Source of the DNA: Phaeosaccion multiseriatum | Taxonomy: Eukaryota > Ochrophyta, other classes | NCBI GenBank assembly: GCA_965112735.1 | Contig: OZ218964.1 | Coordinates: 992,001 to 1,056,000, forward strand | DNA: 64,000 nt | Reading direction: 5' to 3' | In this document: in pieces, positions 44,095 to 60,546 of the stretch | Position numbering within the stretch: position 1 is the stretch's first letter | Layout: each line of letters begins with the position of its first letter | Translations under genes and position numbers: made by a program | Notes under the pieces: generated by a model | What the model was told of the DNA's origin: nothing | Seen by the model: the letters and a program-made list of their open reading frames with translations, nothing else | The model's database searches: none

Positions 44095-46050
44095 TGTATG
44101 CACCTCGAGGGGCACCCCTCTCGGGTTTGTTCTGCTCTAAATGTGGTCTTCTCTGCAACTGTTGGTTGCGGTGGTGCTCGTTGAACCCTGGGCCTCTTAC
44201 CGCATCTCTCGCCCCGACCCTTAACGCTTCTCTCTCTCTCCCCTTCCCCTTTTTTCTTTCTGCTCGCCTTCGCAGCGGCACAGGTGATGGAAGGAAGGCG
44301 CCCTGCTCTGTCAGCAAGGAAGCGCGTCCTGCTCAGCAACTATTGTACGTCTCTCGCACACTGCGCTGCGACCCATATTTTTTGTGGAATTCGAGCTCTG
44401 ACTTCTTAAGGGCTTTTTTTGGTTGGCGCGAAAGGACGAACGGGGGAGAACGGGCGGAGAGGACAAAAGTAAGGGCAAAATCGGGCAAAAGGCAAAGGGA
44501 ATCAGAAGCATCGACACTGGGGGCCGAGATGTGCAGCCAATCGTGCAAAGGAAGAACTCGAAAGATGAGGGTACTTCTGCTAGAGCAGTTATGGGGGGAA
44601 GAGAGAGAGTATGTGAAGAGGGAGAAAGAGAAAGGGCGATTCGAGGGAGGGTGAAAGGAAGGATAGTGGATAGCGGATAGTGCATCGGGGGTAGTGAGAG
44701 CGTGTGCCCGTGGAGCAAGGGTGCATGGAATGCTCTCCAGCAGCAGTGAGCGGCAAGGCGGCTGCTCTTAGCCCATCAACTCATACGTAAGTCGGCAGGA
44801 TGTGTGTGAGTGTGTGAGTGTGTGAGAGTGTGGGTGCGTGTGTGCAGCCCCTTCGGACCTTCGGCCCCATGCAGTCCTAGCTACTACTGCAGGTGTGTGG
44901 GGCCGCCCAAGTAGCCCCGTACCTGGAGGCATGCACTCCTCACAGGGCAGGCGAAGCGGAAACACAACACGAATTGAGTCTACTCCAACTCCTCGCTTTC
45001 AACCGTGTACATTAAAGGCACTCCCGGCAATACCACAGTCCTTTCGGTCCTCTATGGAACAATTCCTTCCAGAGGCCGCCGCAAAGGCGGCCGAGAAATA
45101 GGCCTCTCTCTACGCCGGACGACATTCCAAAATAGGCCTAGGCCGCTAGCTAGGCCGCTAGGCGTGCATATGGCCGAGCCCCTCCCTCCTCCCTCTCTCT
45201 CTCCCTCCCTCCCTCCCTCCCTCGCTCCTCCCCTTTCTCCCTCGCGCACGAGCACGCTTCCGTCCTCACGCACGAGCACACTCACTCACTCAATCAGCCA
45301 CTAACTCAAGTGACAGTCTGATCGACCTCGACCCCTGACAGTCTGATCGACCCCTGATGTCGACCCCTGACACGCTATCGCCCACTTTCTCGATAGCGCG
45401 CTATCGGTCCCCGGGGGGGCCGATAGTGGATAGCGCGCCGGCTGGCGCCGGCCGATAGCGGATAGTGCGCCGGCTGGCGCCGGCCGATAGCAGATAGCGC
45501 GCCGCGACCCCTGACACGCTATCCGCTATCGTTCCCGCGGTTGTGTATGATGGTTTGATGGTTTGAATGGTTCTCCGGAATTTGAAAATAATTTCAATTT
45601 GCCTTCGCCGTCGTCGGAGCGAATGGCGTTTTATGAACGCGGGCGAGGAGATCGCGAGGAATGAGAAGGAAAATGGTTTAGGACGGGTCGTATGGTGGGG
45701 GATGTTCCCAAAGGTACGTGGCCCAGCCAGATGACAGGGCTTGAAGAGAAAGGGGACGAAGAGGAGCTTTTACATTGCTCCATCCCTCCCATTCCTCCTC
45801 CTTCCTCCTCCCTCCCATTCCTCCTCCTTCCTCCTCCTCCTTTTCCTTTATTGATACTTCTTACATTCTCCATTTCCCTCTTGCTGGGCGGCTGCCTTCG
45901 CAGGTTGGTGAGCGAGCCGATGAGCGAGGACGTCCATCAAGGCAAGGAGAGGCTGGGGGGGCGAAGAGGAGGCTGAGTGCTGTGCAGCGGGGAAGAAAAA
46001 GGCCCCCAGGGTAGCTACCTCTCTGCGGCAAGCAGAGGAGCGGTGAGCCG
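44095..46050. other. Long head-to-head intergenic region with structured repeats
   Basis: About 1.95 kb between opposed starts. No gene is recognised. It contains GATAGCGGATAG-type strings at 44661-44690, repeated GGCCGCTAG words near 45140-45165, a TCCC tract at 45190-45230, and the GATAGCGG satellite described separately. Confidence 0.6.
45361..45532. repeat. 32-bp GATAGCGG tandem repeat flanked by direct repeats
   Basis: About 2.5 copies of a 32-bp unit (starting GCCGATAG(C/T)GGATAG, with CGCCGGCTGGCGCCGG) are preceded and followed by inverted CGCTATCG strings. The block is bracketed by matching 19-bp direct repeats beginning CGACCCCTGACACGCTATC at 45361 and 45505. Confidence 0.8.
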
Positions 46051-50382
<4,332 letters not shown>

Positions 50383-51447
50383 AAGAAAAAAGGTTTGGCT
50401 AAAGGGGTGATTGTCAGTGTCCACTTTCGCAAATATTGAGGTCGACTTCGATACACGATAATCGAGACGAAAGTCGCCCTCAATACATGTTTCCTGTTCC
50501 AAGTGGCGGATCCCTGGGCAAGGCATGTCGATGAGCAGCCGAGCGGCGGTGGAGCATGCACCATCCGTGGCTGCCCCTCTGGTCATCTGTCATAGAGCTG
50601 CTGGTCATCTGTCATAGAGCTGCTGGTCATCTGTCATAGAGCTGCTGGTCATCCGTCATAGAGCTGCTGGTCATCTGTCATAGAGCTGCTGGTCATCTGT
50701 CATAGAGCTGCTGGTCATCTGTCATATAGCCCCGAGCGAGACCCCCACAAGAAGCGCTGCGGCCTGTTTTCCTGGCCGGCGTCAGCCAGACAGCCTGTTT
50801 CCTGTCTCTGGGCGGCACCAGCTGGCAGCTGGCCTGTTTGCTCTCGGGGGGGGGGGGGGAGGCCGGCGCCAGTCCTTTATCCGAAACCTTCTTCAGTTTC
50901 GTTTCCAAAGGTGGACACACCCGAAACTTCAGCCCCATGCACGCCTAGTAGGCCTATTGGGAAAATTGCAGTCGCTTATCCGCGCTGGCCCAACGAAACC
51001 TTTCACCCGAAAGGGCTCTTACGTAGCTTTACGTACTCCAAACCTCATTCCATGCCTGCCCATTCATGAGGCGCCAGGAAAAGTAAGCTGACAACCCACG
51101 ACAGCGAGCGAAGGCATAGCCGGATGATAAGATCCTGCTGCCTCTCGTCATAACCTGTCCAGCATCGGCCAGCTGACTGCTCTGCTCGGCGAGACCAAGA
51201 GGAAACGTGGCCGGAAAAAAGGCTAGCGTCGAGGGAAGAAGAAGCCTATTGCAGGCTCTCTTTTACCACCATGTCCTCTTGATCTCCCATTTGAGCTTCA
51301 CTGACTCGTAGTGCTGTGTTCTTCAGCGGCAGCACGATGGATAAGGGGATCCTCTCCCCGAGAGGCGAAAAATAGTAACCCCCCTGTGCAAGACGAAAGA
51401 GGAAGGCAGGAGGAAGGCAGTAGCGCAGCAGCAACGACAGCAGCACC
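50383..51447. other. Intergenic region, same-strand neighbours, with minisatellite
   Basis: About 1.07 kb between two plus-strand genes, the only same-strand pair in the window. It holds the 22-bp minisatellite and, at 50755-50870, repeated GGCCTGTTT(T)CCTG words. No gene is seen. Confidence 0.6.
50576..50727. repeat. 22-bp minisatellite, about 7 copies
   Basis: The unit CTGCTGGTCATCTGTCATAG plus AG repeats about seven times with single-base differences (one CCGTCATAG copy and a final CATATAG). Confidence 0.95.
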
Positions 51448-52420
51448 ATGTTGATCATTCTGGTGGCTGGGGGTCTGTATCTCTACATCATGATTGGCGT
51501 CATGCCAGTGCTACGATCTGGGGTGCTTCCTTTGCCAAGGCCGGAGCCAGAGGCCTCAGTCCTGGCGATCGCCTGGTTATGGGTCAAGTTTGTCGCCTAT
51601 GCAGGTAAGTAAGAAGGAAGAAGGAAGGGAAGTGGGACGACGCATTTGGTGCGAAGGAATCGATTCAAGGGAGCAAGCACGACACGGAGAGCACCTTGCT
51701 CTGCAGATTAACGACCTTCCCCCCCCCCCTTCCCCCCAACTCGCACAAGTCTCCCTACTAGACACGAGAAGCCTTCTTATCCCATACCGCACCCATCCCA
51801 CGTCTCCGTATGCACTACTTTCCCCCATACCTTCCACTGCTTGTTAGTCTTGGCGGCCCCATGGGTGTCAGTGGGGAAGCTTGAAGTCGTGCCGGAGTTC
51901 CCGCGGCATGAGGTGTCCAACGACAAGCTCAGAGGCCTATCCAGAAAGCTGTCTGTGGTGTACTCACCGCCCCACATGAGGTGTGCTCTTGACCATCATC
52001 ATCGTGATGGTGGTAAGGGTGCTGGACGGCACCACCGCCATCATGTCCGCGGGCACCAACAGCATCCCGGCTTGTACCAGCAGCGGCAGGGGCTTGGCCT
52101 GGGTCCGGAGGCGAACGCGAAAGGGAAGGAGAAGGACGACGGGGAGGAGGACAAGGAGGAGGAGGGAGAGATGCGACAGGGGCGGTCCTCTTCATCAATG
52201 TCACCCAAGAGAGAGCGAGGAGGGGCGAATCCATTCTCTGTGGCCCTGCCCCCCTCCCTGTGCCGGCCGGTCAGGATGGTGCGGGTGGAGAGTGCGCCGG
52301 CGGGATTGGGAGGCATCGAGGATGAGCTGAAGAGGGGCCTCATGGGAGTGCTCTCCTCGGATGATGATGTTGACGACGATGACGAGGAGGGCGAGGAGGG
52401 CGAGGGTTTCCATTATGATG

Positions 52421-52466
<46 letters not shown>

Positions 52467-54703
52467 GAAGGAAGACGCTGAGGAAGAGGACCACCTTGTC
52501 GGTGCTGTTATCGGAGGAGATGGCAGATTTGCGTCGCCAGAAGAGCTTGTGGTAAGTCCCCACCAAGGAGAAGGAGGAGACCCAGAGGGTGTCTCAGCAG
52601 CAGTACCGACAGTGGTGAGGAGGGTTGTAAGAGGAGCGGCGATGGGGGCAGATGGGAGCCTGGGAGGTGTCACAGAGACAGACAGCCCCGCCTACTTTAT
52701 CCGGACCTCCAGCACCTCCAGCACCAACAGCACGGCAAGCACTGCGAGTACGGCGAGTATTGCGAGCACCAGCAGCAGCGTGAGCAGCGGGAGCACCGGC
52801 GGCAAACACCGGCCCCACCCCTCCACTAAGAGCAGTGCCATCCATGATGAGTGCAAGAGGTTGGCCAAAAAGTGCTCTGTAGAGGCGTCTGGCTTCAGCA
52901 GCAGCAGCAGCGGTGGCTGTCTCACCCCGATATCTGCCTGCAGCAGCGCCAGCAGCAGCTCCAGTCACACCCCCAGCGCCTCTCCTCACGCCGCAGCCAC
53001 AGCAGCAGGGCTCCGTCGTGGTGGTGGTGGTGGTGATGGTGGTGGTGGTGGTGGTGATGGTGGTGGTGGTGGTGGTGGTGGTGGTGGTGGTGGTGGTGGT
53101 GGTGGTGGTGGTGGTGGTGCAAGCAGGGGCGGCGGCGGTGGGCCAAGGCGGAAGCGGCGTGGAAGGTCGCGGGTGCTCAGGGATAGAGGGGCAATGAGTC
53201 TCGGGGCCGGTCAGGGGAAGCTCCTGCGGCGGTCGCTACTGGGATCCCTTCCGGGACCGCCCTCTCGGAGGAAGCTTACGGTGGTGCTGGATCTGGACGA
53301 GTGTCTGGTTCATACCAAGTTCAACATCCGGGGGGTGACGGATAAGGTTCACAGCTACCGGCAGATTGAGGGCCGGCCCGACGACGTGCAGCAAGTCAAC
53401 AGCTTTGAGATTGACATTGAAGACGGCAGTACCGGCACGGTCAACACACGCCCAGGCCTCATGCACTTCCTCGCAGAGGTGAGCGCTGACTACCACGTCG
53501 TCGCCTTTACTGCGGGCACAGAGGCGTATGCCAGCAAGGTCCTGGACCAGATCGATCCAAAGCATGAGCTCTTCCATGCCCGATTGTACCGGGACTCATG
53601 TGTCGAAGCCAAGCCGGGCATCTTTTTGAAGGATCTCGTCAATGCGATTCGAACCCTTGAAGGCGGGTGCAACCTATGCAAGGCACAGGACCAGCGCGCC
53701 CTTCAAAGCCGCGAGCGTGCTCAGGGGCTGGTGACCTTCCTCCCCGGTACCCGCTCGTCCTCGTCGCTGTCCTTCATCAAGAACCACGCTCCCGCTGCAG
53801 CTGAACAACCATCGCCTGACCTTGCTGCCGCGCTGGCGGGGGCGAGGGCCGAGATTGGTGAAGAGGTAAGACTAGGATAGCAGACCACGCCACAGGGCAG
53901 GGAGGGTGGAGGGCCAGGGGAAGTAGGAAGCTGCCCACCCATCTAATCTAACGCGCTCTTTCATATCTCCGAGGAAGGAGAGATGCTGGCCGTTCTACGC
54001 AAGTCGTTGACTTGCCTCTTACCATCATCCTCCTCCTCTTCTTCTGTCTTGCCCTTCTCTGTCCCTTCTCCTCAGGCCTGTTCTGCACACAGTACGCACG
54101 CTCATTCTCTCTCACCGAACCGGGACAATCAGCCCGACCACACCAACAACAACACCAACGCCCGAGGGTGGGACGAGATGGACAGCATTCTGGCGCGAAC
54201 AGTGTTGGTGGACAACAGCCCACTCTCCTTTGTCATGCAGCCCAACAACGGAGTGCTGGTGAGCAACTGGTACGACGATGCCTCGGACGAAGCACTGGAC
54301 CCTGTGCTGCGAATCATTCGCCGTGTGGATGAGCTCGAAGACGTGCGCCCCGCGCTCAAGGCCCTGTTCGGTCTCGAAGAGATTCTCAAAGACTTTTCCA
54401 AGTATGTGGAGAAAGGCGTGGAGCAGCATCGCCTCAAGAGCGGGGCCTCAGGGGGGGGGGGAGCAGGGGCGGGGGCAGCGTGGGCCGCGCCCGCACCTGC
54501 TCTTGTTGCAGAGTCTCTACAGCAGCCCGTTCTTGGTGTGGTGGCGTCTGCTGCTGCTACTACTACAGACGCCGTCACCGGTAGTAGCATGGTGAAGGCA
54601 CAGTCTTTGGACAGCGCAGCACCAGCATCACCACCTGCAGCAGCACAAGCGACTGCTGAGGGCGCTCTCTCCGCAGCCGCTATGGAAGACGAGCGAAGCA
54701 GCG

Positions 54704-54750
<47 letters not shown>

Positions 54751-55111
54751 GAAGGTAGGGAAGGGGCGGAAAGAGGGGCGGTGCGATCAGCGGCGGTGCG
54801 GGCGATGGCCACCGCTGTGGCACAGGAGGAGCTGCTAGACGCCTTGATGCTCGAACCTCCTGCCGCCGCTGAATCACCAACTGCTGCTGCAGATAGGGAC
54901 GATGGCGAGTCCTGGGGCGAGAGTCCTGTGATGCACCACAGGGAAGTGGCGAGTGGTGCCACACCAAGCTTCATGCCGAGGGGGGATGGGGGAGGGGATA
55001 TGGAGGCGCCGTGCGTGCCCTGTGTGCTCAGCGCGGCCGCCCAGGCACTGCAGCAGCTCGGGCCCGCTGGTGATGGGGAAGAGGAGGGAGACTGCCGCAG
55101 CATCAACAACG

Positions 55112-55144
<33 letters not shown>

Positions 55145-56195
55145 TGAGCAACAGCAACAACACTAGCAGCAACAGCTCCATCATCACCGCCACCCCCACC
55201 AAGGACAACAGCAGCAGGAGGAGCCGGAGTGGCAGATTGTTGTCGCTACCCCCTTATGAGAAGACACCTTACGAGATTGAGACCCCCAACGTCGGAGAGA
55301 TTGTCTCTCTGGAAAGTGCTTTACAAACGGCGGTTTCGTTTCGCATCGAGTCTCCCTCCCGCAGAGGCAGTCAGAGCTCCATGTCGCTGTCGCGCCATAG
55401 CAGCGGTCGCGGCTCGGGTAGTGTGTCGGGAGGTCTCTTCGGGAGCAGAGTCTCGGGTCGACTGGGCATGGGAGGAAGTGGAAGTGGTGGTCGTTTGAGT
55501 CGGTCTCGCTCTCCCTCAACATCTTCTGGAAGCTTGCGGCGCTCCCTGCGTCTGAGTAGAGAGTGCCGAAGGTCCTCCGGAGGTGTAGGGTGGTCCTCTG
55601 GTGCCTTGAGCATAACATCTGCCTCCTCCAGAGGGACCGGCGTCAGTGTGAGTCGGAGTCACTCCTCCTCGCGTCGTCTCAGTGGTAGCGTGGCCCGGAG
55701 AGTGCGGCGGAGTAGTGGAGGGAGTATCGTTTCCAGAGGAGAAGGCAGCGACAGTCGGTCGAGGAGGACCAGCGGCAGTTCCAGCACGGGCGGGAGGACA
55801 ATGTCGAGGGTGTCGAGCTATTCCAGCGTCGGGAGCTGGAAACCAGACGACTTGAGTGACGGGGAGGACGGAGGGCCTACGCCACTCATGACGCCAGACG
55901 GGAGCAATCAAGGGTCTTTCAGCGTAAGGGCGGGAGCGGGAGCAGGGGATTGGGGAGGGGGGGGGGGGTGTCTATGTATCAGAGTGCCAGGCGGCGCATG
56001 CGAGGCTTGTGCCCTTCAGAAGGAAGAGGAGGAAGAGGAGGAGGGGAGGGAGCAGATGGCGAGTACGAGGCGGAGGAGCAGCAAGAGGGCGGCGGGTCTG
56101 GAGAGGAGGACGACAACGACCACCCACTTACACCTCGCCTATCACCAATTGCAGCCACTCCGAGGAGGATTAGAGCCTTTTTCGATGCCAATGAG

Positions 56196-56227
<32 letters not shown>

Positions 56228-56405
56228 GGAGGAGGAGGAGGAGGAGGAGGAGGAGGAGGAGGAGATTGTGGAGGAGAGAGATGACCATAACGTGGTGAGT
56301 GATGAGGACAGCAGCCTTGTGGGCGGCCCAGGCCCTCTGCTTGTTGTGAAGCCGAGGGGAGACGAGCACACGCACAGCATCAGGCAGTGGCTCAACGAGG
56401 GCTGA
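51448..56405 (+). CDS. Membrane-anchored SCP/Nem1-type HAD phosphatase with long disordered tails
   Basis: Exons 51448-51604, 51848-53865, 54076-55923 and 55983-56405 give 1,481 residues. The N-terminus is a membrane anchor (LIILVAGGLYLYIMIGV) followed by a second hydrophobic stretch (ASVLAIAWLWVKFVAYAV). A long Ser, Gln, Gly and acidic region precedes an FCP/SCP (NIF) phosphatase fold at 53270-53640: KLTVVLDLDECLVHTKF, NTRPGLMHFLAEV, VVAFTAGTEAYASKVLDQID, HARLYRDSCVEAKPGIFLKD. The fold resumes at 54170-54330 after about 130-140 inserted residues: RTVLVDNSPLSFVMQPNNGV, NWYDDASDEALDPVL. The catalytic DxDx(T/V) motif reads DLDEC. The C-terminal third is Ser/Arg-rich, then Asp/Glu-rich, ending RQWLNEG. 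An N-terminal anchor plus this fold resembles Nem1/CTDNEP1, the nuclear-envelope lipin phosphatase; TIM50 and soluble SCPs are alternatives. Confidence 0.83.
53023..53120 (+). repeat. (GGT)n microsatellite encoding poly-Gly
   Basis: About 100 bp of GGT with GAT interruptions, in frame, just upstream of the phosphatase domain of the SCP-like gene. Confidence 0.95.
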
Positions 56406-56495
56406 GAGGTTCACAACAAGGGCTGTTAACGTGACGCTTCGATTAATGACTTAATTTATTTAAAGCTACTCAACCCCCCCCCCCGTTTATATCCA
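56406..56495. other. 90-bp tail-to-tail spacer
   Basis: Two genes end within 90 bp of each other. The spacer has an AT-rich centre (56440-56465) and a C9-10 run; it must contain both 3' ends, or the transcripts overlap. Confidence 0.6.
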
Positions 56496-59356
56496 TCACG
56501 TTGGCTCAACTGGCTCTGCTACCGATGTCTCCTTCGCCCCGTCTTCTTCGCCCACTCCTGTCTCCTCGGTAGCGGCAGAAGGGGGTTCATCAGCGCTTCC
56601 TGTATCACCAACTGTTTCTGATGATGCGTCTGCCTCTGATCCTGCTGGTGCTGCTCCGCCCTCTGCTGCTGCTTCTTTTCCCTCGTCTACCGCTGCTCCC
56701 CCTGCTGCTACTGCCACCTCGGGAGCGGCGGGTGGGGCAGCTTTCGCAACCCTCTTCTTGGCGATGGTGCGCGGCCTTCTCTTGTGCGAGATGGTCGCTC
56801 TGGAGAGATTATCGTGGACCAGAGACTTGTCCCCTCCCTGCGGGGCCCCTGCTTCACCATCCCCGCTCTTCTCCGCCTGCCCTCCTTCGCCTCCTCCTCC
56901 TCCTCCTCCTCCTCCTCCCTCCCCCCCTCCCCTCTCTTCTAGCTCTTTTCGCACCGGAGCCGCCGCTGGTACTGCTGCTGCTGCTGCTGCCGCTTCCGCT
57001 TTGCGTGCTTTCAGCGCAGCAAGACCCCCCGAGGGAAGGGCCATGCCCGGCAAAGGCATCGCGCCACGCGGCGACATGCCAGGCATTCCCACAGCTCCCA
57101 TTCTCGCTAGCTTCTCTTGAATGGAGCCGCTGCCCCCCCCACCTCCTTCTCCTTGCTCACTGTTGCTGCTGCTGCTTACCGAGCTCTGCCTACTCACGCT
57201 CGGTGGGCGAGGCGGCCCACCACCCCCACCTTTTAATTAATGTGTGTTTGTGTGTGTGTATGGTGTTGTTGGGTTGAGAGGGAAGAGAGAACAGGGCATG
57301 GGGCGGGGGGGCGTTACACAGGGGTTCCGTTCACATCAGAGTCAAAACGCAATGAGGAAGAATCGACTGACGGAGGCGATCGTATCCATAGGAATGAAGC
57401 GCCTTCTCCACCCCCTGGCCGGGGCCTTTGCTTTACCCCTCTACCCACCCGAAGAGAAAGGACCTGCCACTCCAGCCGCTGGAGGAGCAGCCATAGGGGG
57501 TGAAGGGTCTGAGTCGGACTCAGCAACGCCGCTGTCATCCATGGCGGAAGCGCCGAATGTCGTCCCCCCCGGGGGTGTCTCTGGCCCCGCTCCCTGTCCC
57601 TGTGTGTGCGTGTGCGTGCTGACTTGCTCCTGCAGCATGTTGAGGCGTGCGGCAAGGCCTGGTGACATCGCTCGTTTCATGCTGGTGGGCCGGCTGTTGG
57701 CTCTGGGAGAGTGGTGCGTGTGTGGGTAGAGTTTTAACAAGAAGGAAGACCACGAGGGAGCGGGTTTGTGACATCAGCGGCATGAAGAGGCGACGGCAGC
57801 ATAGCCAAGAAGCAGCGACCATGGGAAGAGAAAGGAGGTAGGCACACATAAAGGTAGTCAGACAGGCAGAGACGTATGGGCCTGGGCGCGAGAGGAAAGA
57901 CGCACTAGCGAGGTGAGGGGGAGGAGGCAACTTCAATTTGCAGAGCGTGTACCTGCTGCCACTTGCGGAAGGGGCGGGGTTGATCTCCTCCGCACTACCA
58001 CCCGTGGGCAGTACACCTCGGCCAGAGTTGAACGGCGACGAGGAGTCCAGCCGAGGGGGTTTGCTTCGCTGCTGTTGCTGCTGCTGCTCCTGCTGCTGCT
58101 GGCCCTGCTCGGTAGCAGCCTGCAGTTTACTCAGGCGGGCTGCCAGGCCCGGTGAGACACCTCGCTTGATGCTTGTTGGACGACTGTTGGGGCTGGAGAT
58201 GAGACGTTAAGGGAGGTGGAAACAGGGAGGGAGGGGAGGGGGGGGGGGCACGGTGACGGGGTGGGACAACGTCGTCGAGACACGGCACGCAAGCCAAACA
58301 TGGGGCCAGAGAGAAAGCAAAGCACATTCAATACGTACATGCTGCCGGGCGCGGAGGCTTCGCCCGAGGAGAAAGACGTGGATGAGTTTAACGAAGCGAT
58401 CTGCTGCTTGATGCTCGAAGACACCGTCATGCAGCCAGCTCCAGCTGTGGCGGGTGGTGATACCGCTGCTTCTTCTTTTGCTTCTGCTCCTCCTGCTGCT
58501 CCTCCTCCTTCCGACGGTGTGTCGGTCGCCCCTCCATTCACGCTCGCTCCACCATCGTCTTCTACGTCTCGATGGGTTGGAGCAGGCGTCGTGGGTACTG
58601 GGCTCGGGGGCACTAGGCTCGGATTGGGAGAAGAGCTTGCATCTCCGCTGCTACTGCTCGTGCTCCTTTTGGGAGGTGTCAGTGGCTCTGGTGGGGGGGG
58701 GGGGTTCTCTCCTCCTTCTTCTTGTGTGGTCTCTGACGATTCAGGTGTTGGTGTTGGCGTTGCTACTGGTGCCGCGTGTGGTGGAGGACTTGGCGCAGAC
58801 ACCTTTGCTGCTGATGCTGCTCCTCCTCCTCCTCCTCCTTGAAAGGCCGCCATTCGAGCGGCAATCCCACCACCACCGGGCGTGCGCGGTTCTGGCACGG
58901 AGGGTGTGTTCTCTTCTCCTTCTTGTGTGGTCTCTGGCGATGCAGGTGTTGGTATTGGCGTTGCTACGGGTACTGGCCTTGATGCTGGACTTGGCACAGA
59001 TGCTTTTGCTGCTGGTTCCACTCCTCCTCCTCCTCCCTGAAAGGCCGCCATTCGCGCTGCAAGCCCACCACCACCGGGTGTGCTTCGTGGAGCCGCCTTT
59101 GGGCTGCTTTTGGGGCTGGGACGATTCAGTAAGACAAAGAGAGGAAGGCAGGGGAGAATCAGGTCCAAGGGTGTCGCGCAACGCGTTCCTCGGACTCAAT
59201 CAAAGCTGGGACTCGAAGCATGCATGTGATGATAATGGGCGAGGAACCGATTCTCCCCTGACAAGTCTCTTACCTAAATGATGAGCCTTCAGAAGACTTT
59301 TTCAGCGCCGCCATCCTCTCCTTGATGGTCATGGGCTTGGCCTCATCTTCAGTCAT
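56496..59356 (-). CDS. Protein with repeated IAARMAAFQ-like amphipathic motifs
   Basis: I do not recognise the family. Exons 59356-59274, 59115-58339, 58192-57953, 57702-57449 and 57229-56496 give 695 residues. The protein is mostly disordered (Pro, Ser, Ala, Gly) but carries seven short helical motifs: TIKERMAALKKSS, GLAARMAAFQGG, GIAARMAAFQGG, SIKQQIASLNSS, GLAARLSKLQ, GLAARLNMLQ and SIQEKLARMG. Exons 3 and 4 start alike (NSRPTSIKRGVSPGLAARL versus NSRPTSMKRAMSPGLAARL), a recent exon duplication. A basic block near the end reads LSRATISHKRRPRTIAKKR. Spaced amphipathic motifs plus a basic Arg-Pro block loosely recall actin- or capping-protein-binding tails such as CapZIP/FAM21; this is a guess. 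The last acceptor (57230) is weak. The gene shares a 132-bp promoter with the carrier. Confidence 0.72.
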
Positions 59357-59488
59357 GGTGAAACCCTTCTTCAGCAAAGCTTGGAAGGTGAACAACAATT
59401 GGAGCGAAGAAAAGGGAGGCGCCCGGGCACTCCCGTTGACTTACTGTGGATGCTCCTCCCGCCCCCCCAAAACTTATCCTACACCCCC
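59357..59488. promoter_or_regulatory. Compact bidirectional promoter region
   Basis: Only 132 bp separate the opposed ATGs of the motif-repeat gene and the mitochondrial carrier, so the two 5' ends must share or overlap promoter sequence. Confidence 0.5.
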
Positions 59489-60481
59489 ATGAGATTTCGA
59501 CTGTACTGGACGGCGACTGCTGCAATTGCACTGCAGGGATCGGTACCGAAGGTGGAGGCTGGTGCCTCCGCCCTTCCTGCCTATGCTGACTTCGCAGTGG
59601 CAGGGCTGAGTGGAATGTACGTACAAACTGTGTTGGGGTGGCACTTCTAGTCCAATGCCATGACGCCAACCCTCCTCCTCCCTTCTCGGCTTGCTCTTCC
59701 TCAGGACAGCATGGTTAGCGATTCATCCTGGGGATGTCGTCAAGACGAGGATGCAAATGGGTAGCAGTGGCGTACAAGGACCTAGTCCCCTTCAAATGGC
59801 CTCGAAGATCCTCCACGACGAAGGCGCCCAGGGCCTGTACCAAGGACTCAGCGCAGCCTTAGCGCGGCAAGCCTGTTACACCACTCTTAGACTAGGATTG
59901 TACGACGTCATGGCCAAGCACGTAAGTCCTACCCGTCTCTCCCCTTGATGCCCTGGTTCATCCTGCATGTGCTCCCAATCCCCCTATGCACAACTCCTAA
60001 GGCCCCCCGTTCTTCGCGGCCGTTGCTCAGGTGCTCGCCTCTTTGAAGGACCGGAACTTGACTTCCGGGGAAAGTGCGGCCATTCGGCTCTTGGTCGCAG
60101 TCTCCTCGGGAGCAGTGGCAGCCTTCATCAACTGCCCCATAGAGGTCAGTGCTGGCGGACAAGTAAACTAAAGAGAGGAGGGATGGGGGTGGTAATTTCT
60201 CGCCGCTTCTGTCGTCTCTATCGGCCTCATCTCTTCTGCTCCGCGCTCCTGCCGCTCTCTCTCTCTCTGAAACCGCCGCCTTGCATGCACTGCCCGTGGT
60301 GGTGACACTCCTCCCCACAGGTGTGCCTGGTGCGAATGCAAGTGGATGGCCGCCTCCCCACAGCGCAGAGACGTAACTACCGCCACGTCGGGCACGCTCT
60401 GGTTTCCATCGCTAGACAAGAAGGTAGGTGTAGAGAGTGCAAGCGGTGTTAGTGGTGGTAGTAGTAGTAGTAGTAGTAGAA

Positions 60482-60546
<65 letters not shown>

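Noticed and set aside
44840-45165. Possible tRNA or structural RNA in the GGCCGCTAG-rich segment
   Set aside because: No cloverleaf or conserved T-loop sequence could be drawn; the palindromic words look like simple repeats.
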